From the NCBI GenBank assembly GCA_964528095.1, contig CAZGSG010000057.1:1-24846 (forward strand): a DNA stretch of 24,846 nucleotides, given 5' to 3'. Shown here piece by piece: positions 8,347 to 15,653 of this stretch. The translations under genes were made by a program, and so were the position numbers. The notes beneath the pieces are model-generated. The model had not been told where the DNA came from. It saw only the letters and a list, made by a program, of their open reading frames with translations, and made no database searches. Position 1 is the stretch's first letter. Each line of letters starts with the position of its first letter. The stretch comes from CAZGSG01 sp964528095. Lineage in GTDB: Bacteria; Bacteroidota; Bacteroidia; Chitinophagales; Chitinophagaceae.

Positions 8347-8485
8347 CTAAGAGGTAAAAGAAGCAAGGAGATAAAGAGTGTTATTTTTTTTATTTGATGG
8401 TTGACGAAAGGGTTTGCATATCCTTTTGTCAACCATTATTTATAGTAACTACCTTTTTCCTCATTATCTCTTTTAACTCTTAGTT
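8345..8485. repeat. Nested inverted repeat between the repeat protein and the TonB receptor
   Basis: Outer arms of 17 bp (8345-8361, AACTAAGAGGTAAAAGA; and 8469-8485) match at 16 of 17. Inside them is a second hairpin at 8397-8436. The left arm overlaps the last bases of the upstream gene's stop region. The whole 141 bp could fold as one long structure. It probably ends or insulates transcription from the sigma-FecR-STN operon. Confidence 0.65.
8397..8436. terminator. Inner hairpin, likely bidirectional terminator
   Basis: Stem arms ATGGTTGACGAAAGG (8397-8411) and CCTTTTGTCAACCAT (8422-8436) pair at 14 of 15 positions around a 10-nt loop. T-rich stretches lie before the stem and T/A-rich bases after it, but no long uninterrupted U tract follows on the plus strand. 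Confidence 0.6.
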
Positions 8486-8546
8486 TTTTATTTTTCCCGT
8501 AGGGGGAAATGCCTCCACGATTGTCTCTATAGAAATAATCTCAGAT

Positions 8547-10895
8547 ATGAAAGTGTATGTTATCCGCGTTTTTTTAGCCACTCTATTACTATCGTTTTTT
8601 TCTTTCAACACCTTAGCTCAATTTACGCAAACTGTCAGGGGCACTATAGCAGATAACCTGCTACAAACCCCGTTATCTGGTACTACCGTTACATTAGCTG
8701 GTAAATCGGTGACTACAGATATGGCCGGTAATTTCAAATTCAACCATGTGCCGGTTGGTTCATACACTATCCGGGTTTCGAATATCGGCTATAATGATAT
8801 TGTGCTGGAGAATATAATTGTCAATACAGGTAAAGAAACTGTATTAACTATTTCAATGGAAATGAAAGTAATGGTAGAAAATGAGGTGCTTGTGAAAGCA
8901 TCGGGTAAAAAAAATAAACCACTCAATGATATGAGTGTGGTGAGCGCCCGTGCATTTACGGTAGAGGAGACACAGAAATATGCGGCAGCGGTCAACGACC
9001 CGCTTCGGATGGCGACCGCTTTCCCGGGTGTGATGGCTGCTGATGATGGCAGCAATTTTATTGTGATCAGGGGTAATGCGCCAACAGGCTTATTATGGAG
9101 AATGGAAGGGATTGATATCCCGAATCCCAATCACTTTAGTACAGCCGGAAGCAGTGGTGGCGGCATTTCCATATTAAGTTCACAACTGTTGGCGAATTCA
9201 GATTTTGTGACCGGTGCTTTTGCTTCAGAATATGGCAATGCGCTCAGTGGTGTATTTGATCTGAAGCTACGCAAAGGCAACAATGAAAAAAAAGAATACA
9301 CTGTGCAGGCAGGGGTGCTTGGATTAAATGTGGCGGCAGAAGGGCCTTTCAGCCCTTTTTATAAGGGTTCTTATTTGATCAATTACCGGTATTCAACGCT
9401 TGAATTATTACGCAAAATGGGGCTGACACTTGCAGAAGGTGCTTCTAATTTCCAGGATCTTTCTTATAATATCTATATTCCTACTAAACGTGCCGGCACA
9501 TTCACGCTGTTTGGATTCACCGGGCTCAGTTCACAAAATGATAAACCCGAAATCGATTCTACCAAATGGGAAAGCGAAGGTGATCGTTATAGCGGCAAGT
9601 ATGTTTCTAATACCATCATGAATGGTATGACACACACGATCCCGCTGGGTAGCCGCACAAGTCTCCGTTCTGCTATCGGTTTTTCTTCTGTCACTAATCG
9701 CTATTATGAACACTATGTGGAAGAAGATGCGAAGATCTCTGATTCGTATAAAAATAATTATAAGACCAATAAGTGGACGATCTCTTCGACGCTCAATCAT
9801 AAATTTGATAAACGAAATGCGGTCAGGGCAGGTATTATGGCCAATCTTGTCAAATTTGATTATTACCAGCTATCAAAAGAACACCGGGCTGATCCATTGA
9901 AGGAAACACTTAACTCGGAAGGTAATACACAAACAGTACAGGCATTTGCCCAATGGCAACATAAACTGTCTGATAAGTTCAGCTTCAATACCGGTTTACA
10001 TTACCTGCAGTTATTGTATAATAATACATCGGCCATCGAACCCAGGGCTTCTGTAAAATGGGATGTGAACAGGAGTAATTCCCTTGCATTTGGATATGGC
10101 CTGCATAGCCAGGTACAGGCATATGGAGTTTATTTTGCCAAAGAGACAAGCGCGGGTGGAGATATTAGTTATCCCAATAAGGATCTTGGATTCACCCGTT
10201 CGCAACATTTTGTATTGTCGTATGGACATTCCTTTAATAAGAATCTTCGCCTGCGGGTAGAGACTTATTACCAGCACCTGTTTAACGTACCGGTGAGCAC
10301 AAGCGATACCAATACTTTCTCGGTACTGAACATACAGAATGATTTTATTACAGATCCATTGACCAATAAGGGGAAGGGTAAGAATTATGGGGTGGAGTTT
10401 TCGCTGGAGAAATATTTATCCAATAATTTTTATTATACGATCAGTACTTCCATCTACCAGTCAAAATATACTGCGGCAGATGGTATTGAACGGGATACAC
10501 GGTACAATGGTGGTTTTATCAACAGCATCATAGCAGGGAAAGAATTTATAACCGAAAACAAACGAAGGACCTTTGGCATCAATCTAAAGATCATCTATGC
10601 GGGCGGGTATCGTACCACGCCGATCGATTTGGAACGCTCTATGCAAACAGGCAATACCGAGTTTAAGGAAAAGCTGGCATTCACTTTACAGAATCCCAAC
10701 TATTTCCGTAGTGATCTGCGCCTGAGCATGAAATGGAACAGGCATAACCGCACGAATACACTCTCACTGGATATACAAAACCTGAGCAACCGGGAAAATG
10801 TATACGGCGAATATTTCGACATATGGAAGGGCACGGTAAAAACCGCTTACCAGAATGGAATCATTCCTGTTTTGAATTATAAGGTGGAATTTTAG
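8547..10895 (+). CDS. TonB-dependent receptor with CarboxypepD_reg domain
   Basis: Outer-membrane active importer of 782 residues powered by TonB-ExbBD. The signal peptide is 1-25 (ending NTLAQ). A carboxypeptidase-regulatory-like domain follows at about 28-105 (VRGTIADNLLQTPLSGTTV, then TTDMAGNFKFNHVPVGSYTI). The plug covers about 130-245 (FPGVMAADDGSNFIVIRGNAP, then RMEGIDIPNPNH and EYGNALSGVFDL). The remaining ~530 residues are barrel strands ending YKVEF with the usual terminal Phe. It has no STN domain and no SusD partner. It lies 200 bp after the STN-repeat protein, separated by a strong hairpin, so it may have its own promoter, though no clear box was seen. Substrate cannot be told from sequence. 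It could be the transport partner of the upstream signalling trio. Confidence 0.92.
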   Translation: MKVYVIRVFLATLLLSFFSFNTLAQFTQTVRGTIADNLLQTPLSGTTVTLAGKSVTTDMAGNFKFNHVPVGSYTIRVSNIGYNDIVLENIIVNTGKETVLTISMEMKVMVENEVLVKASGKKNKPLNDMSVVSARAFTVEETQKYAAAVNDPLRMATAFPGVMAADDGSNFIVIRGNAPTGLLWRMEGIDIPNPNHFSTAGSSGGGISILSSQLLANSDFVTGAFASEYGNALSGVFDLKLRKGNNEKKEYTVQAGVLGLNVAAEGPFSPFYKGSYLINYRYSTLELLRKMGLTLAEGASNFQDLSYNIYIPTKRAGTFTLFGFTGLSSQNDKPEIDSTKWESEGDRYSGKYVSNTIMNGMTHTIPLGSRTSLRSAIGFSSVTNRYYEHYVEEDAKISDSYKNNYKTNKWTISSTLNHKFDKRNAVRAGIMANLVKFDYYQLSKEHRADPLKETLNSEGNTQTVQAFAQWQHKLSDKFSFNTGLHYLQLLYNNTSAIEPRASVKWDVNRSNSLAFGYGLHSQVQAYGVYFAKETSAGGDISYPNKDLGFTRSQHFVLSYGHSFNKNLRLRVETYYQHLFNVPVSTSDTNTFSVLNIQNDFITDPLTNKGKGKNYGVEFSLEKYLSNNFYYTISTSIYQSKYTAADGIERDTRYNGGFINSIIAGKEFITENKRRTFGINLKIIYAGGYRTTPIDLERSMQTGNTEFKEKLAFTLQNPNYFRSDLRLSMKWNRHNRTNTLSLDIQNLSNRENVYGEYFDIWKGTVKTAYQNGIIPVLNYKVEF

Positions 10896-10913
10896 AGGAG
10901 GTTGATTAGTTGA

Positions 10914-11133
10914 TTTAACACGGAGGCACCGGTGGGTATTCATTCTCTTTGCACCTATTAATTCCATTATATACGCTAAATATTGCAGTACCTCAGAATA
11001 GGGAGCCACGGAATAAATTCGAACACTTCGAACTTATTCCGTGGCTCCCTATTCTGAGGTACTGCAAGAGTTAATTTTAAAAAGATGATTAGATTCAAAG
11101 AGAATGAATACCCACCGGTGCCTCCGTGTTAAA
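10914..11133. repeat. 220-bp nested palindromic element
   Basis: Outer arms 10914-10951 and 11096-11133 are perfect reverse complements over 38 bp, beginning TTTAACACGGAGGCACCGG. Inner arms 10983-11023 and 11027-11067 are reverse complements at 40 of 41 positions around a 3-nt loop, beginning TTGCAGTACCTCAGAATAGG. Spacers of 31 and 28 bp between outer and inner arms do not pair well. No reading frame of note is inside. It could be a MITE-like or REP/BIME-like element, or one palindrome inserted inside another; it would also act as a strong two-way terminator after the receptor gene. Confidence 0.9.
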
Positions 11134-11174
11134 CCATCTTTAGGAGACCTTCAGTAAATACCAAGACGAAATCA

Positions 11175-11193
11175 TCCGTGTTAAACCAATCTT
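11175..11193 (+). repeat. Solo copy of the palindrome arm end
   Basis: CCGTGTTAAACCAATCTT repeats the sequence at the right end of the large palindrome (CCGTGTTAAACCATCTT from 11124) about 52 bp further on, without an inverted partner. It looks like a remnant of a related element. Confidence 0.55.
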
Positions 11194-11238
11194 AACAATT
11201 TTTGTTCCAGTCAAAATAGGGGTAAGCCGCCTGTTAAT

Positions 11239-11256
11239 TGTCCTACAGGAAGGACA
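11239..11256. promoter_or_regulatory. Small dyad before the PepSY-like lipoprotein gene
   Basis: TGTCCT and AGGACA form a perfect 6-bp inverted repeat with a 6-nt centre, ending 28 bp before ATG 11285. It could be an operator; nothing else supports this. Confidence 0.25.
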
Positions 11257-11284
11257 GTCAAATTATCTTATCAAAATGTATGTT

Positions 11285-11713
11285 ATGAAAAAAATGTTTT
11301 TATTGATGGTGTTACCGGTTTTATTATTAGCGGCCTGTGACAAAGAAAAAACCATCCAGCCCAATGATCTGCCTGCCAATGCATCTGGTTATGTGAATAC
11401 GCATTTCGCCGGTCAGCAAGTATTGCAGGTTGTGAAAGAAAGAGATGATCTGAAAATATCCTATTTCGTTTATCTCGGTAATGGCACCAAACTCGAGTTT
11501 AACCGGGAAGGGAATATCCGTGAAATAGAAGGAACTGTTGCCATACCCAATAGCGCCCTGCCAGTACTGATCATTGATTATGTACATGTAAATTATCCTG
11601 CTGCATTTATCAGGGGCTGGGAAATAGAGGATACCAGGCAGGAAATAAAGCTGTCTAACAATGTTGAACTGGAGTTTGACAGGAACGGGAATTTTCTACG
11701 GATCAGTCATTAA
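11285..11713 (+). CDS. PepSY-like domain lipoprotein
   Basis: 142 residues from ATG 11285; an ATG three codons earlier (11276) is less likely because the KKMFLL n-region belongs at the front. A lipoprotein signal ends LLLAAC, so the mature protein is lipid-anchored through that Cys, probably in the outer membrane or periplasm. Two copies of the PepSY-like (PF11396-type) beta-alpha unit follow: LPANASGYVNTHFAGQQVLQ with LGNGTKLEFNREGNIREI, and VHVNYPAAFIRGWEI with LSNNVELEFDRNGNFLRI. Such proteins are common in Bacteroidota, mostly with unknown ligand. It sits between the palindrome and the GIN lipoprotein gene, 50 bp apart and on the same strand, so they may share a transcript. Confidence 0.88.
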   Translation: MKKMFLLMVLPVLLLAACDKEKTIQPNDLPANASGYVNTHFAGQQVLQVVKERDDLKISYFVYLGNGTKLEFNREGNIREIEGTVAIPNSALPVLIIDYVHVNYPAAFIRGWEIEDTRQEIKLSNNVELEFDRNGNFLRISH

Positions 11714-11763
11714 ACAAAGAAGAACCTAATTATAAAAATCATTAACCATTTAATCGTTTGATC

Positions 11764-12489
11764 ATGTTGAATTTTAATACAATAAAAATAATCGCACAGG
11801 CTTTGATAGCTGCCGCAGTATTTCAATCCTGTAGTAAGATAGATGGGGAAGGACCTGTCGTAACTGAAACAAGAACAACGGGTAATTTTTCGGCCATTAG
11901 CATGGATATTTCCGGAGAACTGTATTACACCGAAGGGGCAGTATACAAAGTAGAAATAAAAGCCCAGCAGAATATCCTGAATGAGATTGATGTGCTGGTA
12001 TCAGGCGGCACCTTAAAAATAAAAACAAAAAAGAATAATGTGCACCTGAAGCCCGATGAAGTGATTGTGGTGAATGTAACAGCACCGGCGGTAAATGGTT
12101 TGTCAGTAGGAGGCTCGGGTAATATTCATGCGGAAAACGCTTTTCAACCAGCGTCCCTTTCACTCAATATCAGTGGATCGGGAGGCATTCAGCTGAAAAA
12201 CGTAGTAACGCCTTCGGTAGATGCTACGATCAGTGGTTCCGGTAATATTTTTATTGCGGCCGGCGATATCGCGGCGCAAACCCTTCGTATCAGTGGTAGC
12301 GGTAGTATAGACCTCCTGGGTGTTACAGGTAAAACAGCTTCAGCAGATGTTTCAGGATCTGGTAATATAAAAGTCTTTGCCTCACAAACACTCCAGGCAA
12401 AGATCTCTGGCAGTGGAAACGTATACTACAAAGGAACTCCGGCCGTCACATCCCAGGTCAGCGGTTCGGGATCGGTCGTTCACCTATAA
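11764..12489 (+). CDS. DUF2807 'head GIN' domain lipoprotein
   Basis: 241 residues from ATG 11764 (a TTG two codons earlier is the alternative). The signal region ends AAAVFQSC, with Cys23 the likely lipidation site. The opening TRTTGNFSAISMDISGELYYT and the series of SGSGN turns are typical of the DUF2807 beta-helix family. Turns occur near residues 117, 138, 158, 178, 198, 216 and 234, a rung about every 20 residues; several carry GSGG or GSGS instead of GSGN. These proteins are surface or periplasmic, often called putative adhesins, with no proven function. It follows the PepSY-like lipoprotein and ends 2 bp before a long hairpin. Confidence 0.9.
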   Translation: MLNFNTIKIIAQALIAAAVFQSCSKIDGEGPVVTETRTTGNFSAISMDISGELYYTEGAVYKVEIKAQQNILNEIDVLVSGGTLKIKTKKNNVHLKPDEVIVVNVTAPAVNGLSVGGSGNIHAENAFQPASLSLNISGSGGIQLKNVVTPSVDATISGSGNIFIAAGDIAAQTLRISGSGSIDLLGVTGKTASADVSGSGNIKVFASQTLQAKISGSGNVYYKGTPAVTSQVSGSGSVVHL

Positions 12490-12491
12490 AA

Positions 12492-12571
12492 GTTCTCAGT
12501 TCGGAGTTCAGCGTTCTGAATATCGATCAGGCGCTTCGATTAGCAGAACGCTGAACACCTGAACCGGGAAC
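12492..12571. repeat. Palindrome built of GTTCnnn heptads
   Basis: The left arm 12492-12518 is four heptads each starting GTTC. The right arm 12544-12571 is its approximate reverse complement. The central 13 bp are perfect (GTTCAGCGTTCTG, 12506-12518; CAGAACGCTGAAC, 12544-12556), and the loop has a further ATCGA/TCGAT pair. It lies immediately after the GIN lipoprotein stop and is likely a terminator-like or repetitive extragenic element. Confidence 0.7.
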
Positions 12572-12651
12572 CCCAGGACTTCCTATAGTTGGAGCTAACT
12601 TATTGTGGATAAACGACTAATATTTTATGTGCCGGGAAACTTTTTTCGGGG

Positions 12652-12659
12652 TACTTTTG
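12652..12659 (+). promoter_or_regulatory. Probable -7 box of carA
   Basis: TACTTTTG fits TAnnTTTG and lies 32 bp before the carA ATG, a usual leader length. The expected -33 TTG is not clear. Confidence 0.45.
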
Positions 12660-12691
12660 CGGAATTTGTTTAACCGATAACCACATAATTC

Positions 12692-13798
12692 ATGTTAGAA
12701 AAACAGTTGCCCGCGGTATTACTTCTTGCAGATGGAACAATTGCTCACGGAAAAGCCTTTGGTGCCATTGGCACGACCACGGGGGAGATCTGTTTTAATA
12801 CCGGTATGACAGGATACCAGGAAGTTTTCACTGACCCCAGCTATTATGGACAAATCCTGATCATGAACTCGGTGCATGTGGGTAATTATGGAGTGAAAGA
12901 CGCGGACATCGAATCGGATGGTGTAAAAATACAGGGGCTGATCGGCCGCAACCTGGAAGACCAGTATTCACGTAAACTGGCCCAGGGTTCAATGAGCGAC
13001 TACCTTAAAACAAACAATATCGTGTCGATAGAAGGGATCGATACCCGTGCGCTGGTGGCGCATATCCGCACAAAGGGTGCTATGAATTGCATCATCTCCT
13101 CGGAGACAACCGATGTGGAAGAACTAAAAAAGAAACTGGCAGCTGTACCCAATATGGATGGTCTTGAACTGGCTTCTAAAGTGAGCACTAAAGAAGCTTA
13201 CGAGATGGGAAACAAGGATGCCAGTGTGCGGATCGCGGTGATGGATTATGGAGTAAAACAACATATCCTGCATTGCATGGTTGATCGCGGCGCTTATGTA
13301 AAAGTGTTTCCTGCTAAAACAAGCCTGCAGGAAGTAAATAAATTTAATCCAAGCGGTTATTTTATTTCCAATGGCCCCGGTGATCCGGCTGCCATGGATT
13401 ATGCAATTGCCACGGTGAAAGAGATACTTAGAGAAGAAAAACCGGTATTCGGTATCTGTCTTGGTCACCAGTTGCTGGCGTTGGCCAACGATATTCCTAC
13501 ATTTAAAATGCATCATGGTCACAGGGGACTGAACCACCCGGTAAAAAACCTTATAACCGGCAAAGCGGAGATCACCACCCAGAACCACGGCTTTGGCGTA
13601 GATCCTGAAGCGGTTAAAAAAGCGGATCATATTGAGATCACTCACCTTAATCTCAATGATCGTTCTATTGAAGGTATCCGGGTGAAAGGCAAGCCCGCGT
13701 TCTCTGTACAGTATCACCCCGAAAGCACACCAGGCCCGCATGATTCACGGTATTTGTTTGATGAATTCATCAGCCTGATAGAGCAACAAAAAAAATAG
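12692..13798 (+). CDS. carA: Carbamoyl-phosphate synthase small subunit
   Basis: Glutaminase subunit that supplies ammonia to CarB for carbamoyl phosphate, used in pyrimidine and arginine synthesis. The 368 residues match the usual length. The N-terminal CPSase domain has LLADGTIAHGKAFG and NTGMTGYQEVFTDPSYYGQI. The class I glutaminase domain holds ISNGPGDPAAM (225-235), the nucleophile Cys256 in GICLGHQ, TTQNHGFGVD (295-304) and His342/Glu344 in YHPESTPGPHDS. All catalytic residues are present. carB is not adjacent, which is common in Bacteroidota. The start is fixed by the family's N-terminus and by the -7 box 32 bp upstream. Confidence 0.97.
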   Translation: MLEKQLPAVLLLADGTIAHGKAFGAIGTTTGEICFNTGMTGYQEVFTDPSYYGQILIMNSVHVGNYGVKDADIESDGVKIQGLIGRNLEDQYSRKLAQGSMSDYLKTNNIVSIEGIDTRALVAHIRTKGAMNCIISSETTDVEELKKKLAAVPNMDGLELASKVSTKEAYEMGNKDASVRIAVMDYGVKQHILHCMVDRGAYVKVFPAKTSLQEVNKFNPSGYFISNGPGDPAAMDYAIATVKEILREEKPVFGICLGHQLLALANDIPTFKMHHGHRGLNHPVKNLITGKAEITTQNHGFGVDPEAVKKADHIEITHLNLNDRSIEGIRVKGKPAFSVQYHPESTPGPHDSRYLFDEFISLIEQQKK

Positions 13799-13874
13799 TC
13801 TAACTATCGCAGGTTGCGATGAAGGGGCCGGAACTTCTTTGTTCAGCAGTATGCAACGTCTTTCTGCCAGAAAC

Positions 13875-14285
13875 CTAATAGGGGATTTTCGGCTTTGTTT
13901 CGAGAGCAATGGGAATAGTTTCCACAAGCTCGAGCGATTTGACCATGTCTTTTGTATCCTTCTTGTATTTTACGAAATGAGGTGTTTGTAAATGCGCCTG
14001 GTATGCCTCTTCATTGGCATATATCTCCAGGATGGTCACCCGGGTAGGGTTGTTTTTTTCATACACAGCATTTAAGCTCAATACGCCTGCTTCTACCCGA
14101 ACTGAAATGGTTATTTCTTCTTTTAAAGCCGCTTTATAGATTTCCAGTTTACTGGGATCTATTTGCAGTTTTGCGATTCGCACGACCAGGTTTGTGTCTT
14201 GTGCGAAAGCACTGGCGCAACCGCCAATTATGATCATAGCAGACATAAGAAATATTGCGGCCAGAAATCTTTTTGCTATACGCAT
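13875..14285 (-). CDS. Exported ABM-fold (putative quinol monooxygenase-like) protein
   Basis: 136 residues. A signal peptide covers 1-29. The sequence could be cut after AFAQ, or processed as a lipoprotein at Cys23 (IIGGC); both are plausible. Residues 33-125 form one antibiotic-biosynthesis-monooxygenase ferredoxin-like domain: VVRIAKLQIDPSKLEIYKAA, EAGVLSLNAVYEKNNPTRV, LEIYANEEAYQAHLQTPHF. This pattern matches YgiN-type proteins, which normally act as cytoplasmic dimers without cofactor, so export is noteworthy. The substrate is unknown. It converges on carA with 76 bp between and has its own well-formed promoter upstream. Confidence 0.85.
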   Translation of the reverse strand: MRIAKRFLAAIFLMSAMIIIGGCASAFAQDTNLVVRIAKLQIDPSKLEIYKAALKEEITISVRVEAGVLSLNAVYEKNNPTRVTILEIYANEEAYQAHLQTPHFVKYKKDTKDMVKSLELVETIPIALETKPKIPY

Positions 14286-14304
14286 ACTATTGTATAATTT
14301 TTTA

Positions 14305-14334
14305 CAAAGCTATCATAAACGAAATGCAAAGCAA
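14305..14334 (-). promoter_or_regulatory. Promoter of the ABM-fold gene (TTG-N19-TAnnTTTG)
   Basis: On the minus strand TTG (14334-14332), a 19-bp spacer and TAGCTTTG (14312-14305) match both Bacteroidota promoter elements. The -7 box ends 19 bp before the ATG. This is the best promoter match in the window. Confidence 0.65.
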
Positions 14335-14552
14335 TAATATGAGTGATTTATTCAATTCTCTTGTCTTCCTCAACATAACGACTGATTGTGTTTAGTAATA
14401 GCGATATTCAGCATAGTGGATTGGCGGACAATGCTATTATGTATTGCTGACTGGGTATTGGAATTTGTATGGTCACAGTGAAGCAAAGTACGGTACAAGT
14501 ATTTCCTCGTTTTACAGCGCTTCTCTGTAATTTGCCCTTACATACTTGCTAT

Positions 14553-15086
14553 ATGTTTCCCGAACTGGCCACCACCAACTATTTACTTCAGCAAATAAAG
14601 GGTATTGATCAGTCTTTCATTTTTGAGGGACTTAGTCATCCTGAAACAATACCTTATTATGGGGTTAGCTATACAACCTATGCATCCACTGCGGTGCAGA
14701 TGGATTTTTACAATAACATCTGGATAAATAGAACAGGCTGCTGGTGGAAGATCATTGATAAAAAAAGTAAAGAGGCGCTTGGCGCCTGTGGTATGAATGC
14801 ATATGATGCGGTGCATGAAAAGGCCGAGATCGGTTATTGGTTATTGCCGGCAAATTGGGGTAGGGGCATTATGCAGGAAGTACTGCCCGCGATGATCACG
14901 CATTTGTTTGCAAACTGGAAATTGCACCGTCTCGAGGCCGTGGTGGAAAAAGGAAATAATGCCAGTAGTAAACTGGTGCTCAAACTGGGCTTTACGCTCG
15001 ACGGCGTTTTACGGGATGCGGAGATCAAGCAGGGGAAACGCATTACCTTATCTATCTATAGCCTGCTTGCAACAGATCATCGATGA
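14553..15086 (+). CDS. GNAT-family N-acetyltransferase (RimJ/RimL type)
   Basis: 177 residues from ATG 14553. The frame is open to ATG 14469, but MFPELATTNYLLQQI is the normal family N-terminus. The extra 28 residues have no similarity, and a promoter-like GTAATTTGC sits at about 14527 inside them. Motif A is GYWLLPANWGRGIM, with the acetyl-CoA loop in NWGRG; the later segment LHRLEAVVEKGNNASSKLVLKLGFTLDGVLRD is the usual motif B region. It probably acetylates an N-terminal amine or a small molecule; the substrate is not predictable. aroQ starts 31 bp after the stop and may be co-transcribed. Confidence 0.9.
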   Translation: MFPELATTNYLLQQIKGIDQSFIFEGLSHPETIPYYGVSYTTYASTAVQMDFYNNIWINRTGCWWKIIDKKSKEALGACGMNAYDAVHEKAEIGYWLLPANWGRGIMQEVLPAMITHLFANWKLHRLEAVVEKGNNASSKLVLKLGFTLDGVLRDAEIKQGKRITLSIYSLLATDHR

Positions 15087-15117
15087 GCGATTGCCTACAT
15101 TATTGTAAATTCGGGTC

Positions 15118-15549
15118 ATGAAAATTGCTATTATCAACGGGCCTAACCTGAACCTCCTCGGCAAAAGAGAGCCAGGCATCTATGGCGCACTTTCGTTTCA
15201 AGAATTTTTTGATAAGCTACAGGCGAAGTACCCGCATATTCATTTCGATTATTTTCAAAGCAATATTGAGGGGGAGCTGGTTGACCAGTTGCAAAAAACA
15301 GGATTTGATCACGACGGCATCATCTTAAACCCGGCTGCGTATACTCATACATCTGTAGCTATCGGCGATGCAGTGGCTGCCATTAAAACGCCCGTGATCG
15401 AAGTACATATTTCAAACGTGCATGCCCGCGAAGAATTCAGGCGACTGTCGCATGTATCTGCAAAAGCTGCAGGTAGTATAATTGGCTTGGGATTAAAAGG
15501 GTATGAACTCGCGCTGGAATACTTAATCTCATTGGATTTAAAAAAGTAA
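15118..15549 (+). CDS. aroQ: Type II 3-dehydroquinate dehydratase
   Basis: Cytoplasmic dodecameric enzyme of the shikimate pathway that removes water from 3-dehydroquinate. At 143 residues it has the standard length. Key residues are visible: INGPNLNLLGKREP with Arg17, catalytic Tyr22 (GIYG), NPAAYTHTSVAI (71-82), His97 in EVHISN, and Arg104 in REEFR. It ends in the usual GLGLKGYELAL helix. No other aromatic pathway gene is next to it. The stop is followed by a 104-bp gap with an AT-rich repeat before the convergent permease gene. Confidence 0.96.
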   Translation: MKIAIINGPNLNLLGKREPGIYGALSFQEFFDKLQAKYPHIHFDYFQSNIEGELVDQLQKTGFDHDGIILNPAAYTHTSVAIGDAVAAIKTPVIEVHISNVHAREEFRRLSHVSAKAAGSIIGLGLKGYELALEYLISLDLKK

Positions 15550-15613
15550 GACTGCGAGCTAGAATTTAAAAATCACATTGTCTATCAGCAATTCGCCTTT
15601 TTAAACGACTTAT

Positions 15614-15643
15614 TTTTGAATTTTTAATTTTGCATTTTGAATT
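15614..15643 (-). repeat. AT-rich dispersed intergenic repeat, copy 2
   Basis: Between the convergent aroQ and permease genes. On the minus strand it begins AATTCAAAATGCAAAATT; 27 of 30 positions agree with copy 1. Confidence 0.5.
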
Positions 15644-15653
15644 TATGCTAAGA

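Larger units (their letters stand above)
10896..11284. other. 389-bp intergenic region dominated by a nested palindrome
   Basis: It contains the 220-bp palindromic element (10914-11133), an extra copy of its arm end at 11175-11193, and a small dyad at 11239-11256 just before the next gene. No coding sequence or RNA gene was recognised. Confidence 0.75.

Noticed and set aside
10914..11133. Insertion sequence call for the large palindrome
   Set aside because: No transposase frame and no clear target duplication; kept as a palindromic repeat of unknown class.
13124..13741. Long open frame opposite carA (about 205 codons)
   Set aside because: It lies wholly antisense to an intact carA and its protein has no recognisable family character.
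13806..13820. Hairpin ATCGCA-GGT-TGCGAT after carA
   Set aside because: Six-bp stem with no U tract; could arise by chance.
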